A stretch of DNA of 64,000 nucleotides. It comes from Lates calcarifer (taxonomy: Eukaryota > Chordata > Actinopteri > Centropomidae). The DNA lies in assembly GCF_001640805.2 (NCBI RefSeq), contig NC_066852.1, positions 8,230,194-8,294,193 on the forward strand. Direction: 5' to 3'. The position numbers were made by a program, and so were the translations under genes. The number at the start of each line of letters is the position of its first letter. The stretch's first letter is position 1. Below the pieces are notes generated by a model. The model was not told the origin of the DNA. It saw only the letters and a list, made by a program, of their open reading frames with translations, and did no database searches. Below are positions 40,001-52,209 of the stretch, one piece after another.

Positions 40001-43000
40001 AATACTGGGATGTGACAAGGTCAGAGAGATGGGACCACATGAGGATAACAAAATCAGTGTGGTGTGTTTTTTTTAAATCATTTTTTAAGTCAGCAAGGTC
40101 AGACTTGGTGGATCAGAGGAAGCTACATAAGAGGGAAGGGGGCAGTGGGGCAAGGAGGATTAGGTGGGAGGCTGCTGCCATCTGTCTGTATATACAATAC
40201 AGTATGTGTGAAGAAGAGGCGGGAAGATGTGAATCACACAAACTGAGCTGAGAGATGATGATTTTCTCACAGCTGTGGTAAGGGAAGATTATGAAAAAGC
40301 TTCAGTGTGTGAATGATGATTAAAGAAACACTCTCTCTCAGTCTAAATGAATGTATATATTCTGGGATTTGCAGGAAGTAGATTCCACACATCAGAAATA
40401 GCACAGAATCTGCTTAACTACCCCCCCACCCCCCACCCACCAAGGTCATAGTTATCTTTGTGTTGAATAACAAATTCCAGTGAGAACAGGTTACAATAAG
40501 CATGTCTCAGTCACTGAGACACTACAGTCTCTTAAGTGGACAATCTAACATCTAAGGCTAAGGATGATTTTAACAGTGATTCAGCAATTGACAGTGAGCA
40601 TCAAATTTTCACTTTTTTTTTCTTGGTGAAATCTAGTACATTTGTTCTCCTGTCATGATAAATAGTACTGTAATGTAACCCTTTCATTCTGTCTAGCACC
40701 ATTATCAGGTCAGAATTTTAATTTGTTCAGTAATTTGGTTTATGATCACATATCTGCAAAACTAATCACATTCCCATCAGCTGTACTTTGTGGTTAGTGC
40801 TAATTAGCAAATGTTAGCATTGCAGCTAAGCCATTAAATCGTCCAAGCTGACATATAGACCAGTATTAGCTTATTGCAGATATATTGGATCAAGGTATAT
40901 GTTGGCTGATAAGTAACAAGAAATTGCAATACAGATGCCAAATTAGATTTGAGGTAACTTAGAAACAGTGTCACCATCACACAGTTTGTCTACCAGAGAG
41001 CACTGACAAGTCGATTTTTCAACTGTTAAATGTCTTATTTTTAATGTATGTTGGTACACAATAAATACAGTATATTGTAACAATCTTACTGAGCTGCTAG
41101 CATGGCTGTAGACTCTTGTTCTTGTTAGACTGTCACTGTGAGGTTTCTGCTGAATATATACGGAAACCGACCATACTTATAAACAAGTTTTATTCCTCTG
41201 TCTTACAGTACTCACACACTCTTCACTGTCATGATCCTTAACTCTTGTGTTTCAGGGTCAACCACCTGCACTATCAGCCTGATGAGTATGAGGGGGACCC
41301 TGAATTGGCTGGCTATGAAGATGGAGACTATGACCATGATTACCACAGTGACAACAGGTAAAGCACATGTTGAAATACACATGCACTGTGATGACCAGCT
41401 CTCACCCCTCAAGTGATGAATTAAATCAGCTGTGTATTATCTCCTTCACATTGCCTCTGGGTGTTTGCTTTGATAATATCCATGAACATAAAACTGATAT
41501 CAGGACAAAAATGCTCTTCAGATCTACTAGCAATTGCCCAGTAACATCATGCACACAGAGATACACAGCCATTTATGTTTGGCAAGATGGTCATTTAGAT
41601 TGTGCTTTCTGCATGTGTCACTTTGCAGACAAGATTAAGTGTAATTTCCTGGAAGCGATTTCCTTTTTCCATTGTAAGATGTATTGCATGAATATTGTGT
41701 GTTGTGGCAGAATGAACTGGGGAAATGAGAAGACATACACTCATCGTCTTGTTATCAGCACAGCAGCAAATAACTATAATCAGAAATTTATTCCTTCTGA
41801 AAATGATTATTATTATAACAATCACTTGTAAATTCGATCTGCCTTTCTTGCTCTCAATCTCTCCCTCTCGTTCTGTCTTTGGCCAATTCAGAGTGAAGAG
41901 GAAATCAAGCAGCTCTCTATCCCCTCGTCCAAAGAAAAGGAAGAAGAAGAAATCTGGCCGCAGAAGGAGCCGGTGAGTGGTAACGGCTTCCTCTGATTAA
42001 GTCGTTCGATTTTTTTTTTCCTTCTTTCTTTTGCTCTGCCCCGTTGTTTATTTTGGTGTGAATATTGCGCACGAGCCATCAGATACTGCAGTTGTGGAGA
42101 GCAGAAAAAAAATCTGTAGTGATTAGCAAGGCGCAGTCTCATCTTCCATTTTCTTTTGACAAGGTCAGTAAACAAAGGAGGGAGAGTGATAGTCAAAGAG
42201 AGTGTGTGCAGTAAGTACATTGATGGTAAAGAGAAGAAAGAATAAGAGGAGAAAGGCAGAGGGATGAACAGAGCTGGGGACACAGAGCCTTAGTGAGAAA
42301 AAACAGCTGATCCACTATAGGATGACACCTTTGCTAACAATGATCCCCTCTGAGCTGTAATGTAATGTAACACAATGACAAGTGAAAAGACAGAATTTAG
42401 CTGAAAATATGAGGCAGATTTTGCAGTCATGGCATGCTAAATCTTTTCCACCTCTCTCCATCAATAGGTTTGGCAGCTCCTCACCCACGCGCAGAGAGAA
42501 GAAGAAAAAGAGTGGGAAGAAACACAAGCGAGACAGGTGAGTGTGTGTGTGCAAACTCAGCATGAGCATCATCAGTGACATGTCAACACAAGAAAGACAC
42601 TCTTGACTTTTCAAGGGTTTGTCAACAGCTGTCCTCACAGTGATGGAAGTTTAGAGATGTAGTTACACATTTGATGTGTCACTTAAAGATAGTAGAAAAT
42701 TGCACTGAGGTATGTAAAAAAAAAAGATATCACAGTTTTCTTTCATCATGGATGGAATTTCATACTTCCATTTTTGTCATGTATTTGTTTGTCTCTTGGT
42801 CAATTATCATGTAGTAGTGGAGACAGGAGGGAAAGAAGAAAGGAGGAAAGGAAGAGATGAAGGAAAGGAAGACAAAGGGAATAAAAAGGAAGAGGGGAAG
42901 TAAAGGGAGAAAGGGAGAGTAAAAGATGTAGGGGAGAAATACAGGAAGAAGAAAAGGAAAAAAGACAGGAAAGACAGGAAATAAGTAAAAAGTAAAGGAG

Positions 43001-46000
43001 ATACAGGGAGAATGAAGAGAACTGCAGGAAGACAGGAAAAAAGATGGGAATAAGGAAAAAAAAGAAGGGTAGAAGGAAAGGAATAAAGACAAGGAAATGT
43101 GGAGGGAAGAAAGGAAAGGAGGAAAAAGGGAAGAAAAACAGGAAGAAAGGGGAAGAGAAGGACTAAAGATAGAATTCAAGGTATAGAAGACCAAAAGGAA
43201 GAAAGGGAAAGAGGAAGAGGGAAAGGATGAAAGAGTGAATTCAGGAAAAACAAAGACAGGAAGGGTAGGAGGAAAGGGAGAAAGAGAGGTCTCCAGGAAG
43301 AGAACAATGAAAGAAAGGAAAGAAAGGCAGCAAATTAAAGAGAAGAAAGAGAATAGAAGAAAGGGAGGAAGAAGAGATGGGAAAAGAGCAAGAGCTCATC
43401 AGCAGACACTTGTGCAATGCCTTGGGATATCATAACAACAATAAGCAATTGTAAAGTGGCCTCCTCCTCCAATTTCTCTGCTTCTCCACGTGACTCGGGG
43501 GGAGTGGGGCTAAATGTGTTGTTCTAATAACCCAGCCTGTATGGGGGCGCACAACACAAGAAAAATGAGCCTCTCACCAAATTGCTGAGCATCACTGCTC
43601 TGCCCCGCTCTTGTTTCCCACCTCTCATCCATCCACGCACATCCAAGTCCCCCCTCATCCTCTCCCCTCATCCCCACACCTCCCTCCCACCAGCCGCACA
43701 CCAGAGCTGATCTGCATTGCAGGTACTGTTAATATATGAATAATGTATAGATAAGGCGGGGTGGGGGTGGGGGGTACAGCAAGCAGGGTTCCTCCCTAGA
43801 GATGCTCCTTTTTAAGGTGCACTTCATGGGGGTGGGGGGGGGGGGGGTGCTGCAAACATGTCCTGCTTAAATTCATACAGCTGCTTGATTGTAATACACA
43901 GCTCACTTTAACATAATAGCTCCAGGTTGGGCTCCCCCATTTGATGCATATTTGTCTACCTCCATGTCCTTGTATTAGAAGGAGGAGTGAGGGATTTAGC
44001 TGTGACCAGAGTGTGTGAGAGAACAGAAGAATAATGAGCTCTCCAAAATATCACCTCATATACACTAGTTCCCAGATGATTCCTTCCAATCGGGGAACAT
44101 GGGCTGCGACTGGGGCCACAGCTCTGAGTCACATATCAGCCACATACATTACTGTGACAGCTTTATTACTCCCCTTTCAGTGAATCAACACACTTTGTGC
44201 TGCTGCTCCCTCCCACTCCATGCTGCATGCTGTAGGTGTGTAAAACAGCAGGGGAGATTCAGGGCTCTTCAGGAAAATAGCAACAACTCTCACAGACTGG
44301 TCTGACTAATCACCATGGAAACTGCAATGAGGGTGAAAGTGATATGGAGGTGATGTGTCAGTCGCTGAGGACTGAAGAATGGCTGGCCTCCCTAGCATTA
44401 TACTCAATACGCTTATAAAGGAAAACCACCACAAAAGCTCAGGGTTTATTATCCCTGCTCTGTTGCAGGGAGCAGCATCTTTTACAGCCAGAAATAATTA
44501 AAAGGGCAAATAAGCATTACATTCAGCACCTGTAGAATATCAACTGGAAAAGCCTGCTGTGAGAGCCCCTTGGGGACATCTCAGCTGCACATATAGATGT
44601 ACGTGTGCAATTCAGATTGGTCAGCAAGGAGGGTGCTCCCATGCACATGATTAGAGGTGCAGTAATTCATGCTGAAATATTCCATGTATCAGCTGACACA
44701 TGAAAATGTATCATCCCTATACTGGTCACAGTATCTTGAACATGTTGCATTATGTGATCAAATTTTTTTGACTTGCAGCTGTGGCCTCAACACTGCTTTG
44801 TGTGTTAGGTTCTGTGTTTGTTAATATTTATGGTGCTGTTTACATTCATATGACATATTTGTCATCAAATACACACATATTTCAGTCCAAGTGACTTCAT
44901 CCACAATATGAGCTATTATCTGAATACAGCGCTGCTAAATGAAGCTTAACCTCTTGAAAAGCTTAACCATATGCAGCTTTATGTGGTCTTAGTATTCATT
45001 GGAGTAACTTTGAAAATATGACAATAAAAATATGGTAAAAGATTTCAGGCTCAGCCTCCAGCATTTGTTCAAAATACAACCTTAGACGTCCTAGAATCTA
45101 TTCCAAGAAGCAGGTTGAGTAATTCCCAGAACCACCTCAATATCTGGAACATGGACTGATGTAAATGTACAATTTTTGAGTAAAGGGTAAACCTGGAAAA
45201 GTTATCCAGATTACTTAGCAAACCTGCTTCTAGGAACAGGCCCCTGGTCCACAGTTACAGCACAGCATCCTGTATGAATTATTCAGTTGAATATTATGTG
45301 ATGTAGCTGTCATGATACCATCATTATAATGACTGTGTTTTTGTTTTTGTAGGTCTGCATCTGGCTCCAGGAAAAAGAGGAGATACAGGTGTGTATGAAA
45401 GACGAAAACAGCACAGCATCACATGATCGGCACTGTTAACAACCTTGTTCATGATTGTGTGCATCAAAGCAAAATGCTGCTAATGAGTTTTCTCATGTAA
45501 GGTGTGTTATTGTCATTTCTGCTTATTGAGTAGTATTTATAGAAAAGACAATGCAATCCATATGTGTGAGCAGTGCAGTGAGTTCTGTTTGTACAAAGGG
45601 AATTTCCTTTGCTTTAATGTACACAGCCTTATTATCTTACATATGACATCTGTTTCAGATCGGGCAGCCCAAAGAACAAACACAAAGACAAGAATAAACA
45701 GAAAAAGAGGTGAGACACACAGAGAATCCTTCTAATACCATTTACATGTTAATGTTGTACCTTGCAAAACAAAGCTTCATATTCATTATCAGTCAAATTT
45801 GATGATCCGTACAAATATAGTATGCAATGTGGAAGGATAATTTAAGCCCAGTTTGTCCTCTGCACACAGTAAAACAAACATAGTGAACAATCGTCTCAGC
45901 CCTCAGCAATGGGTACAATTGGAATCAGGTTCAGTCTCATAAATTTATATTGGTATTTTACACCCATTATCTCAGGCTCAGACTTACAGAGAATGTTAAC

Positions 46001-49000
46001 AAGTGTGAAAGCAGAGAGTGCATCTCCCAAGCATTATGTGTGAGTTCAGCACAATTTCAATGCCATACACTGCGCCCTGTCTTAATTAGAATATATATTG
46101 AAAATCTTTGGTTGTTCATGAACTGTTTAACATATCTGTAGGTTGACTGCTGAGCTCACTGTGGCATGTGTGTTTCCCCGTGATATATGCATTTATACAT
46201 ACACATTACTTTGTGTATGTATATGTATGCATGTGTCTGTGTGTGCGTGTGGTGTGTCCATCCATCTGTTGTCATCCATCAGGTCCCCTGGTGAGACCCC
46301 TGGTAGGAGTTCGCAGCGTCAAGGCAGCTGCTGTAGCTCCCGTAGCGCCTCCCTGTCCTCCACTCGGAGCACCTCCAAATCCCCTGCCAGGTAGACTCCT
46401 CAAGACACACACATTCACACATATGCTTCATTTTGTCACACACACAGATATTGCTCTACTCACTGTCGAGCAGTTGCCTTGGTGACTGTCAGTCTCTCCT
46501 TCTCATTTAGTCTTGGTCCTCAGGGGATCGATTAGGATACAAATGGGGCTCCTCAGCATGTCTTATAATGACCCCCCTTAAACAAATGTGATATCTCACT
46601 CTCCACTTACATAGAGTTTGATGAGAAAAACAGTCATTGTTAGTTATTCTGTTAGTCATTTCATGTAACTCGGAACAGCAAGGTCCTATTTTACTATTAC
46701 AAAGCAGAATACACTGAATGTTCAAGTTAGCTGAGATGTCCTGGTTTCTGGATGTGTTGTCATTTTTCTGATGTTAGTTTGAACATACTGCCTTATTCTA
46801 CCTTTTTTTTAAAGGTAAAAGGGTAAAGGGGCATATATACGATAAAATATAATATACAAATAGTGATTCATGGCAACAGATCAGAGAAAACACAGAGTAT
46901 TTAGGATGACAAATGCAGAAAACAAAGATGCATCGAAAAGGATGGAAAATACAGATTTATTCATGTTGTAACATCCTATTGTAAATAGTCAGCTAAAACT
47001 ACCCTAAAACATATTCTCCATCATGAGCAATGGTATTTTGTACAGTCAGTCTGAAACATGCTTCAGATGGTCAGCTTAAAAGACCTCAGGAGCTCCCTTC
47101 ATTTAAAGAGAATTTTTAAGTCGTAAGAAAATTGATAAATAGCTTTTATTCTCTTTGAATGAAAAGAAGAAGAAAATAAAAACCAAAATTTTCCCCAGAG
47201 GGCAGGATAGCTGTGCTTTACCTCTTATGTTGCTGTGTGGCTCTGCTCTTCTAGACTGGACTGCAAGCACAAGACGGACGGACAAAAGGCATCCAGCACC
47301 TCGCTGTCCCCAGGCCCCAACAGTCCCACCGCGTGGCACAATGGGGACCACACCCAGCGAAGCCGCAACGGCAAGGCCAGCAGACTCAACCACACCGAGG
47401 GCGAGAAAGGGCACGATGTATGTAATCTCCTCTATTTTGCTCCCACACCCCCACCCTCCCCCACCCACACCAGCGGTATCTACCACAGTTTACAAATGAG
47501 TTTTATCTTGCTCTTTTGTGTTGGTTGACATGAATTCTCATACTGAAAGATTTTGTTCTTTTGTTCTTTTATCAGTTATTTCAAGGACAATTTTTATTAT
47601 TAATATAATCATTTTTGACGTACAAAAGACACCTCTGTCCTGTGTAAAACTTGCCGCTCCTGCTGCTTTGTTTCTGGCTCTCTTTGACCCCTCTGCCATC
47701 TTGTTTTTTTGTTTGTTCTTGTTTCCCGGTAACAGAGGGAGGGAGCAAAGACAACCAAGGTTCTAGCGTTTCTGTTCACCACACATCCTCTGAGTCAGAG
47801 CACAACATTAGCATACCACACCTCGGATGGAAATATGAGCCACACTGGCACACAGTGTTTCCAAACGAATGAGCAAAAAGATTGTTGTTTCTTCCAAATG
47901 GGTGCCTGCTACAGTGTAAGATAAAAAAAGCTGAGCCAGGAACAGATATGACTTCTTCAAACACCCCCCACCCCACCCTCCACCCCCACTCCTCACCCAC
48001 CCAAAAAAAGGTCCACATCCATGAATATCAAAGAAAATATGTCTAACAGGAATAAAAACCTCTGTAGATAAAGTGTTAATTAGCTAATGTTGCCGGAGTC
48101 ACGATCAGATGTCTGATGCTGCTTTAAAGTGATAGCAATCTGCAATTCATGCTTGAACTGACTAATCCAATTACTTAGTGGAAAGTCTTGATCCAAGTAT
48201 GCCAAAAATGAACTGTAATAAAATACAGCCATGAACAAGGTGCAGCTCACTATTCCAGTTATCAGCCATTTCTGCTAGGGTGTGTGGGAGATTCAAAATG
48301 CCAAAAGATAAGCTATTTAACAAGCAAAGAAAGTGAAATAAAGTACACAATGTGATGTTTATTTCCTTTTATGTATGCATTTTCTGTCATAATTAAATGG
48401 AAAAGATATATTAAAAGTATAGTTCTTTCTCTTTTCTTCTTAAAAAAGTAAATTGTTTGTCTTCAGCTTCAGTTTGTGTTCTGCATGAAACAGAATATGT
48501 GGGTAAGTTTACTTGTATGAGTGAGTTAAGTCAGATTTTTCAGATGTGATTCAATCACTCAAAAGTGGGTGTGGCTTAGCAAATACAGCAAGATACAGAG
48601 CTGTAGAGATATAGCGCCATGTAGGAGAGATGTTATTTAAGTTTTAAAAGTAAATCTGATACATTTGACCTCATCACCTAGTCATCAAAAATATTTTTAT
48701 GTTTCACAGGAAAAGAAAAGATTGGGATGGAAGCTAAATATTTTAACTTCTGTTTATTTCAACTGTAACACAGATAATGCATACATAAAAGGGAAATAAA
48801 ACAAAGTGTGTTGTATTTCACTTTATTTTTTTGTTTAATATGATTAATTTTGGCCTTTTAAATCTTCCATAATAATATTCCATTCATGTCACAAATCCCT
48901 ATCACAGAATTGACCCTTTGTGCTGAATGGTTTACAACTCCTAAAGAGTTATAAATTATACATGAACTGCTCCTTGTTTGTCACTTCTAGTCTCTGATTA

Positions 49001-52000
49001 TCTAAAAAAACTAAAACAAACAAACAAGTGAGTGAGTGAGTTTTAAATTACTTTCTGCTGTTATGAAAACAACCTTGCTCTCCCATACAGTAAATGGATC
49101 ATTACATTAAAGCTATAGTAGGATGACAGCTATTATGTTGGAGTAAAACAAAAGACATCACTTAGACAAAGGGAAAGCTTGTGAAACAATCCTCTTCTGA
49201 TGAATAAGCATCTAAATGGGCTGCAAACATCCAGTAAACACTCCCTCCAGAGAACTGATGTCTCCTATTTTCCACTCCAGCTTGCATGTGTCTATGAGGT
49301 CTCATTTGATCTCTTTCTCCCTTCTCTCTGTCATTACTGTTTCTTTTTTTCCATATCAATTTAAGTGGTATTTACCCATGAATAAATGCCCAAATCTCTC
49401 TGTCTTGTTTATATAAAAAGCACTCAAATGCTTTGGAGCTGGACCAAGTAGGTTAACTGGGTACGTGTAATAGTTTCTTTTTGTCAATACAGTTGTCTTT
49501 CTTCTCAAGCACATGCTCTGCTCAGTGATAGATCCTCTTCTCCTCCAGGCATCCAACAGCTCCTGCCAAAGCACCAGGGGTTAAACACATGCTCCTCTCT
49601 ACTGCTTTACTTTACCATGTTGTTGTGCATGTTGCCCCTAGGTGGCAGTATTTCTTATGTCCCTGTTGTTTCTACTCTGTTTGCTCAGGCCAGTGGAGAA
49701 TGCCAGGGGATGTCTGTTAGATCATGTTTTTTAGCCACTCAGATGGAATGTAGTGAAAGAGGATCATGTAATTGGCTCCCATTTTTTAAGCAACATCTTA
49801 ATAGCATAAGGTGATGCTGCCCCACTCTTGTTAATCTTCACCAAAGGCTAAAATATGTCATAATAATCCTCAAACTGAAATCTTTGCACAGGAGGATGGT
49901 TATGTGTGACAGATCCTGGATCTAACTGAAGTCTGATTTTACTGCAGCAGTTGTGTGGTTTAGCAAATGTTCTGTATAGCAGCTCTGGTTCTGTATCTAT
50001 CATCTCAGTTCTTGTAGTCGTCCCCTAGCCCCGTTTGTGACTGTCTCATCCACTGCAGGGAAGACAGCCTTGGATGCTTCCCATAAAAAAAAAAATTGGG
50101 GAAGCAGCTGTTCGTTGCTCTGTATCAGAGGTGGGAAAGTTACACAGACATGCCTAACCAATCAGTTTGGGCCAGGTTATGCTAGAGAAGTAGTAGTTTG
50201 TGCCACGTGTCTAACCATGCCAGAAATCAAAAGTCTGTATATTCAAACCCTTCTTTCTTTCTCACTTGTGCACAGCTGGCCAATCATGGCATGAAGTGGG
50301 TGTGAATGTCAGATTGTTGGTTTTGGAGAGTTACAGAAATTGTCAGACACAACCACCCCTATCTAATGTTGGAAGGGAACCGAGGCAATCCAACCGTCGG
50401 TCAAGCAGTTCTGATGGAGTATACTGGTGCCTTCATGCCTCTTGAAGCCCTCTCTCTTGGAAAACTGTGACACGGGCACGCTTCCAGCAAAGCAAAAAAA
50501 TCTCACCTTTGTGTTGTTAGATCATTAGTTTTTGCTCACTGTGGCGTCCAGACTGCCCTGAAGAAGCAGCACTGCTCAGAGGGCATATTCTATCCCCTTG
50601 TATTATAAATGCAGCCTTGGCTGAAGCTCATGGCAAGCAACAATCACCACCACCGGTTCCCAGCAAGAAACCACATTCAGTAGCAGAGAAAACTTACAAA
50701 TAACCGCTTTAAAAAATATATTTCTACACTTGCATAAGTGCTACTGTATGCCAGTAGTGTAATTTTTAGTCCCTCGTTGGAGAATTGTTTCAGGAGATGG
50801 ACATTCCTCCAGTCCTGAGCATTCCAGTTGCAGCCAGGGAGGAGGATGGACAGTGTCTCACCAGGGTGACCAACTGAGGATGAAGAACCACCAACAGTTT
50901 GCATAAGAAAAAAGAAACAGACTCACAGAAGAATTAAGACACATACTATCCAAGGTCGTATCACAAGGCTTCAAGAATGAGCACTATCCAGTTTGGTAAA
51001 TACAGGTGTGTTAACTTCCCCATCTCTGATAAAGAGCAGTGCACAGACACTTTCCCAAGCTCGTCTACGCTACATCTAAGACTGTCTCCTAAGCAGTTGT
51101 TGAGACAGTCCCTAATGGAGCTAGTCATCCTCTTGCTCATTATTAAAGGATGCATTCAAACACTTGAAACACAAGTACACAGACTCTTGAAAATAACTAG
51201 GACAACTCACGCATTTATTAACATGATTGTTATTTTAAAGGGACCCAAGCCATTTTGAATACAAGCTCCCTCTTCACTCTAAGAATTTAAACAGCAGACA
51301 TGACAAAGCTCCTTAAGGCTCACTCTCACCGTACCTGTGTTTATCCTCATAAATAAATAAAAAAGGCTGCTCGGAAAAAAGTTGGACTGATGTCCAAAAT
51401 GTAAAGAGTAGAGAAGTGCTGCTGCTGAAGAAGACCCAGGCCCAAAATGTGACTGGGGTCCCTTTCAAATGTGCTTACTCTCTTAGTTGTCCATCTTAGC
51501 AGTGACTGCCCCCGCCCCCCAACACTCTTCTACCCCCCGTCTCCTCCTCTCCTACCTGTTCATCTGTGTCCTGTGTGACTCACGTCTCACTCTTGTTGTC
51601 CTGACATTTTTCTTCCCACATATCTTTCATATCTGCCAGCTCTGCATGCCTTCCCCTACCCTGTCCCTCCTCCCTCCCTTCAGCTACTCTACTCTACATG
51701 GATGTCCGCTAATATGACAATTAACTCTATCCGCTTACCTCTACCCCAACTCCCTCCACCCCACTCCACCCACCCCGTTTTGATACAAATATGGCTGCAT
51801 TTGTACAAGCGAAAAAGACAAAGCAAATCATCTAGTTTTTAGATTCATCCTTTGTTTCTAATTTTACTTTGATTTTCAATTCCATGTGGATTTTTTTTCT
51901 CCCCTCTATTTTCTTTATACTTTTTGGTTTGTTTAGTTCTCCTTAGTCTCTGGACTAAATATGTAGCTTTGATACTAAAAGAGGTCATTGTCTTTTTCCC

Positions 52001-52176
52001 ATTTCGCTGCGGAGAACATTCCTTTCTCCTTTTTTCCTTTTTCTTTCTTTCCTTTTTTTGTTGATATTGCATACGTGTCACTGATTGAAATGGAAGGTAG
52101 GTAATGCTTTGCCTACGCACGTGATCTTTATGCAGATGAGAATGTGACAAGCACCCTAGCCTGAGTGACGTCAATG

Positions 52177-52209
<33 letters not shown>

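Larger units (their letters stand above)
35082..41255 (+). other. srrm3: srrm3 intron 2 (6.2 kb)
   Basis: Contains an AGTACTT-type repeat (35188-35526), another teleost repeat fragment (36040-36290), short CA arrays (36404-36430, 36992-37011), a C-run cluster (40421-40440) and a fragment of the abundant repeat (40775-40850). No coding exon was recognised in it. Confidence 0.8.
42537..45352 (+). other. srrm3: srrm3 intron 5 (2.8 kb)
   Basis: Holds a long polypurine tract (42820-43392), two G-run clusters (43755-43847) and a palindromic MITE (45090-45250). No extra coding exon was recognised between exons 5 and 6. Confidence 0.85.

Noticed and set aside
42760..43194. 144-codon minus-strand frame rich in Phe, Ser and Leu
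   Set aside because: It is the complement of the polypurine tract; low complexity, no domain.
47418..47528. Read-through of srrm3 exon 9 into its intron
   Set aside because: It stops after about 37 codons, and the exon has a good GTATGT donor that agrees in phase with exon 10.
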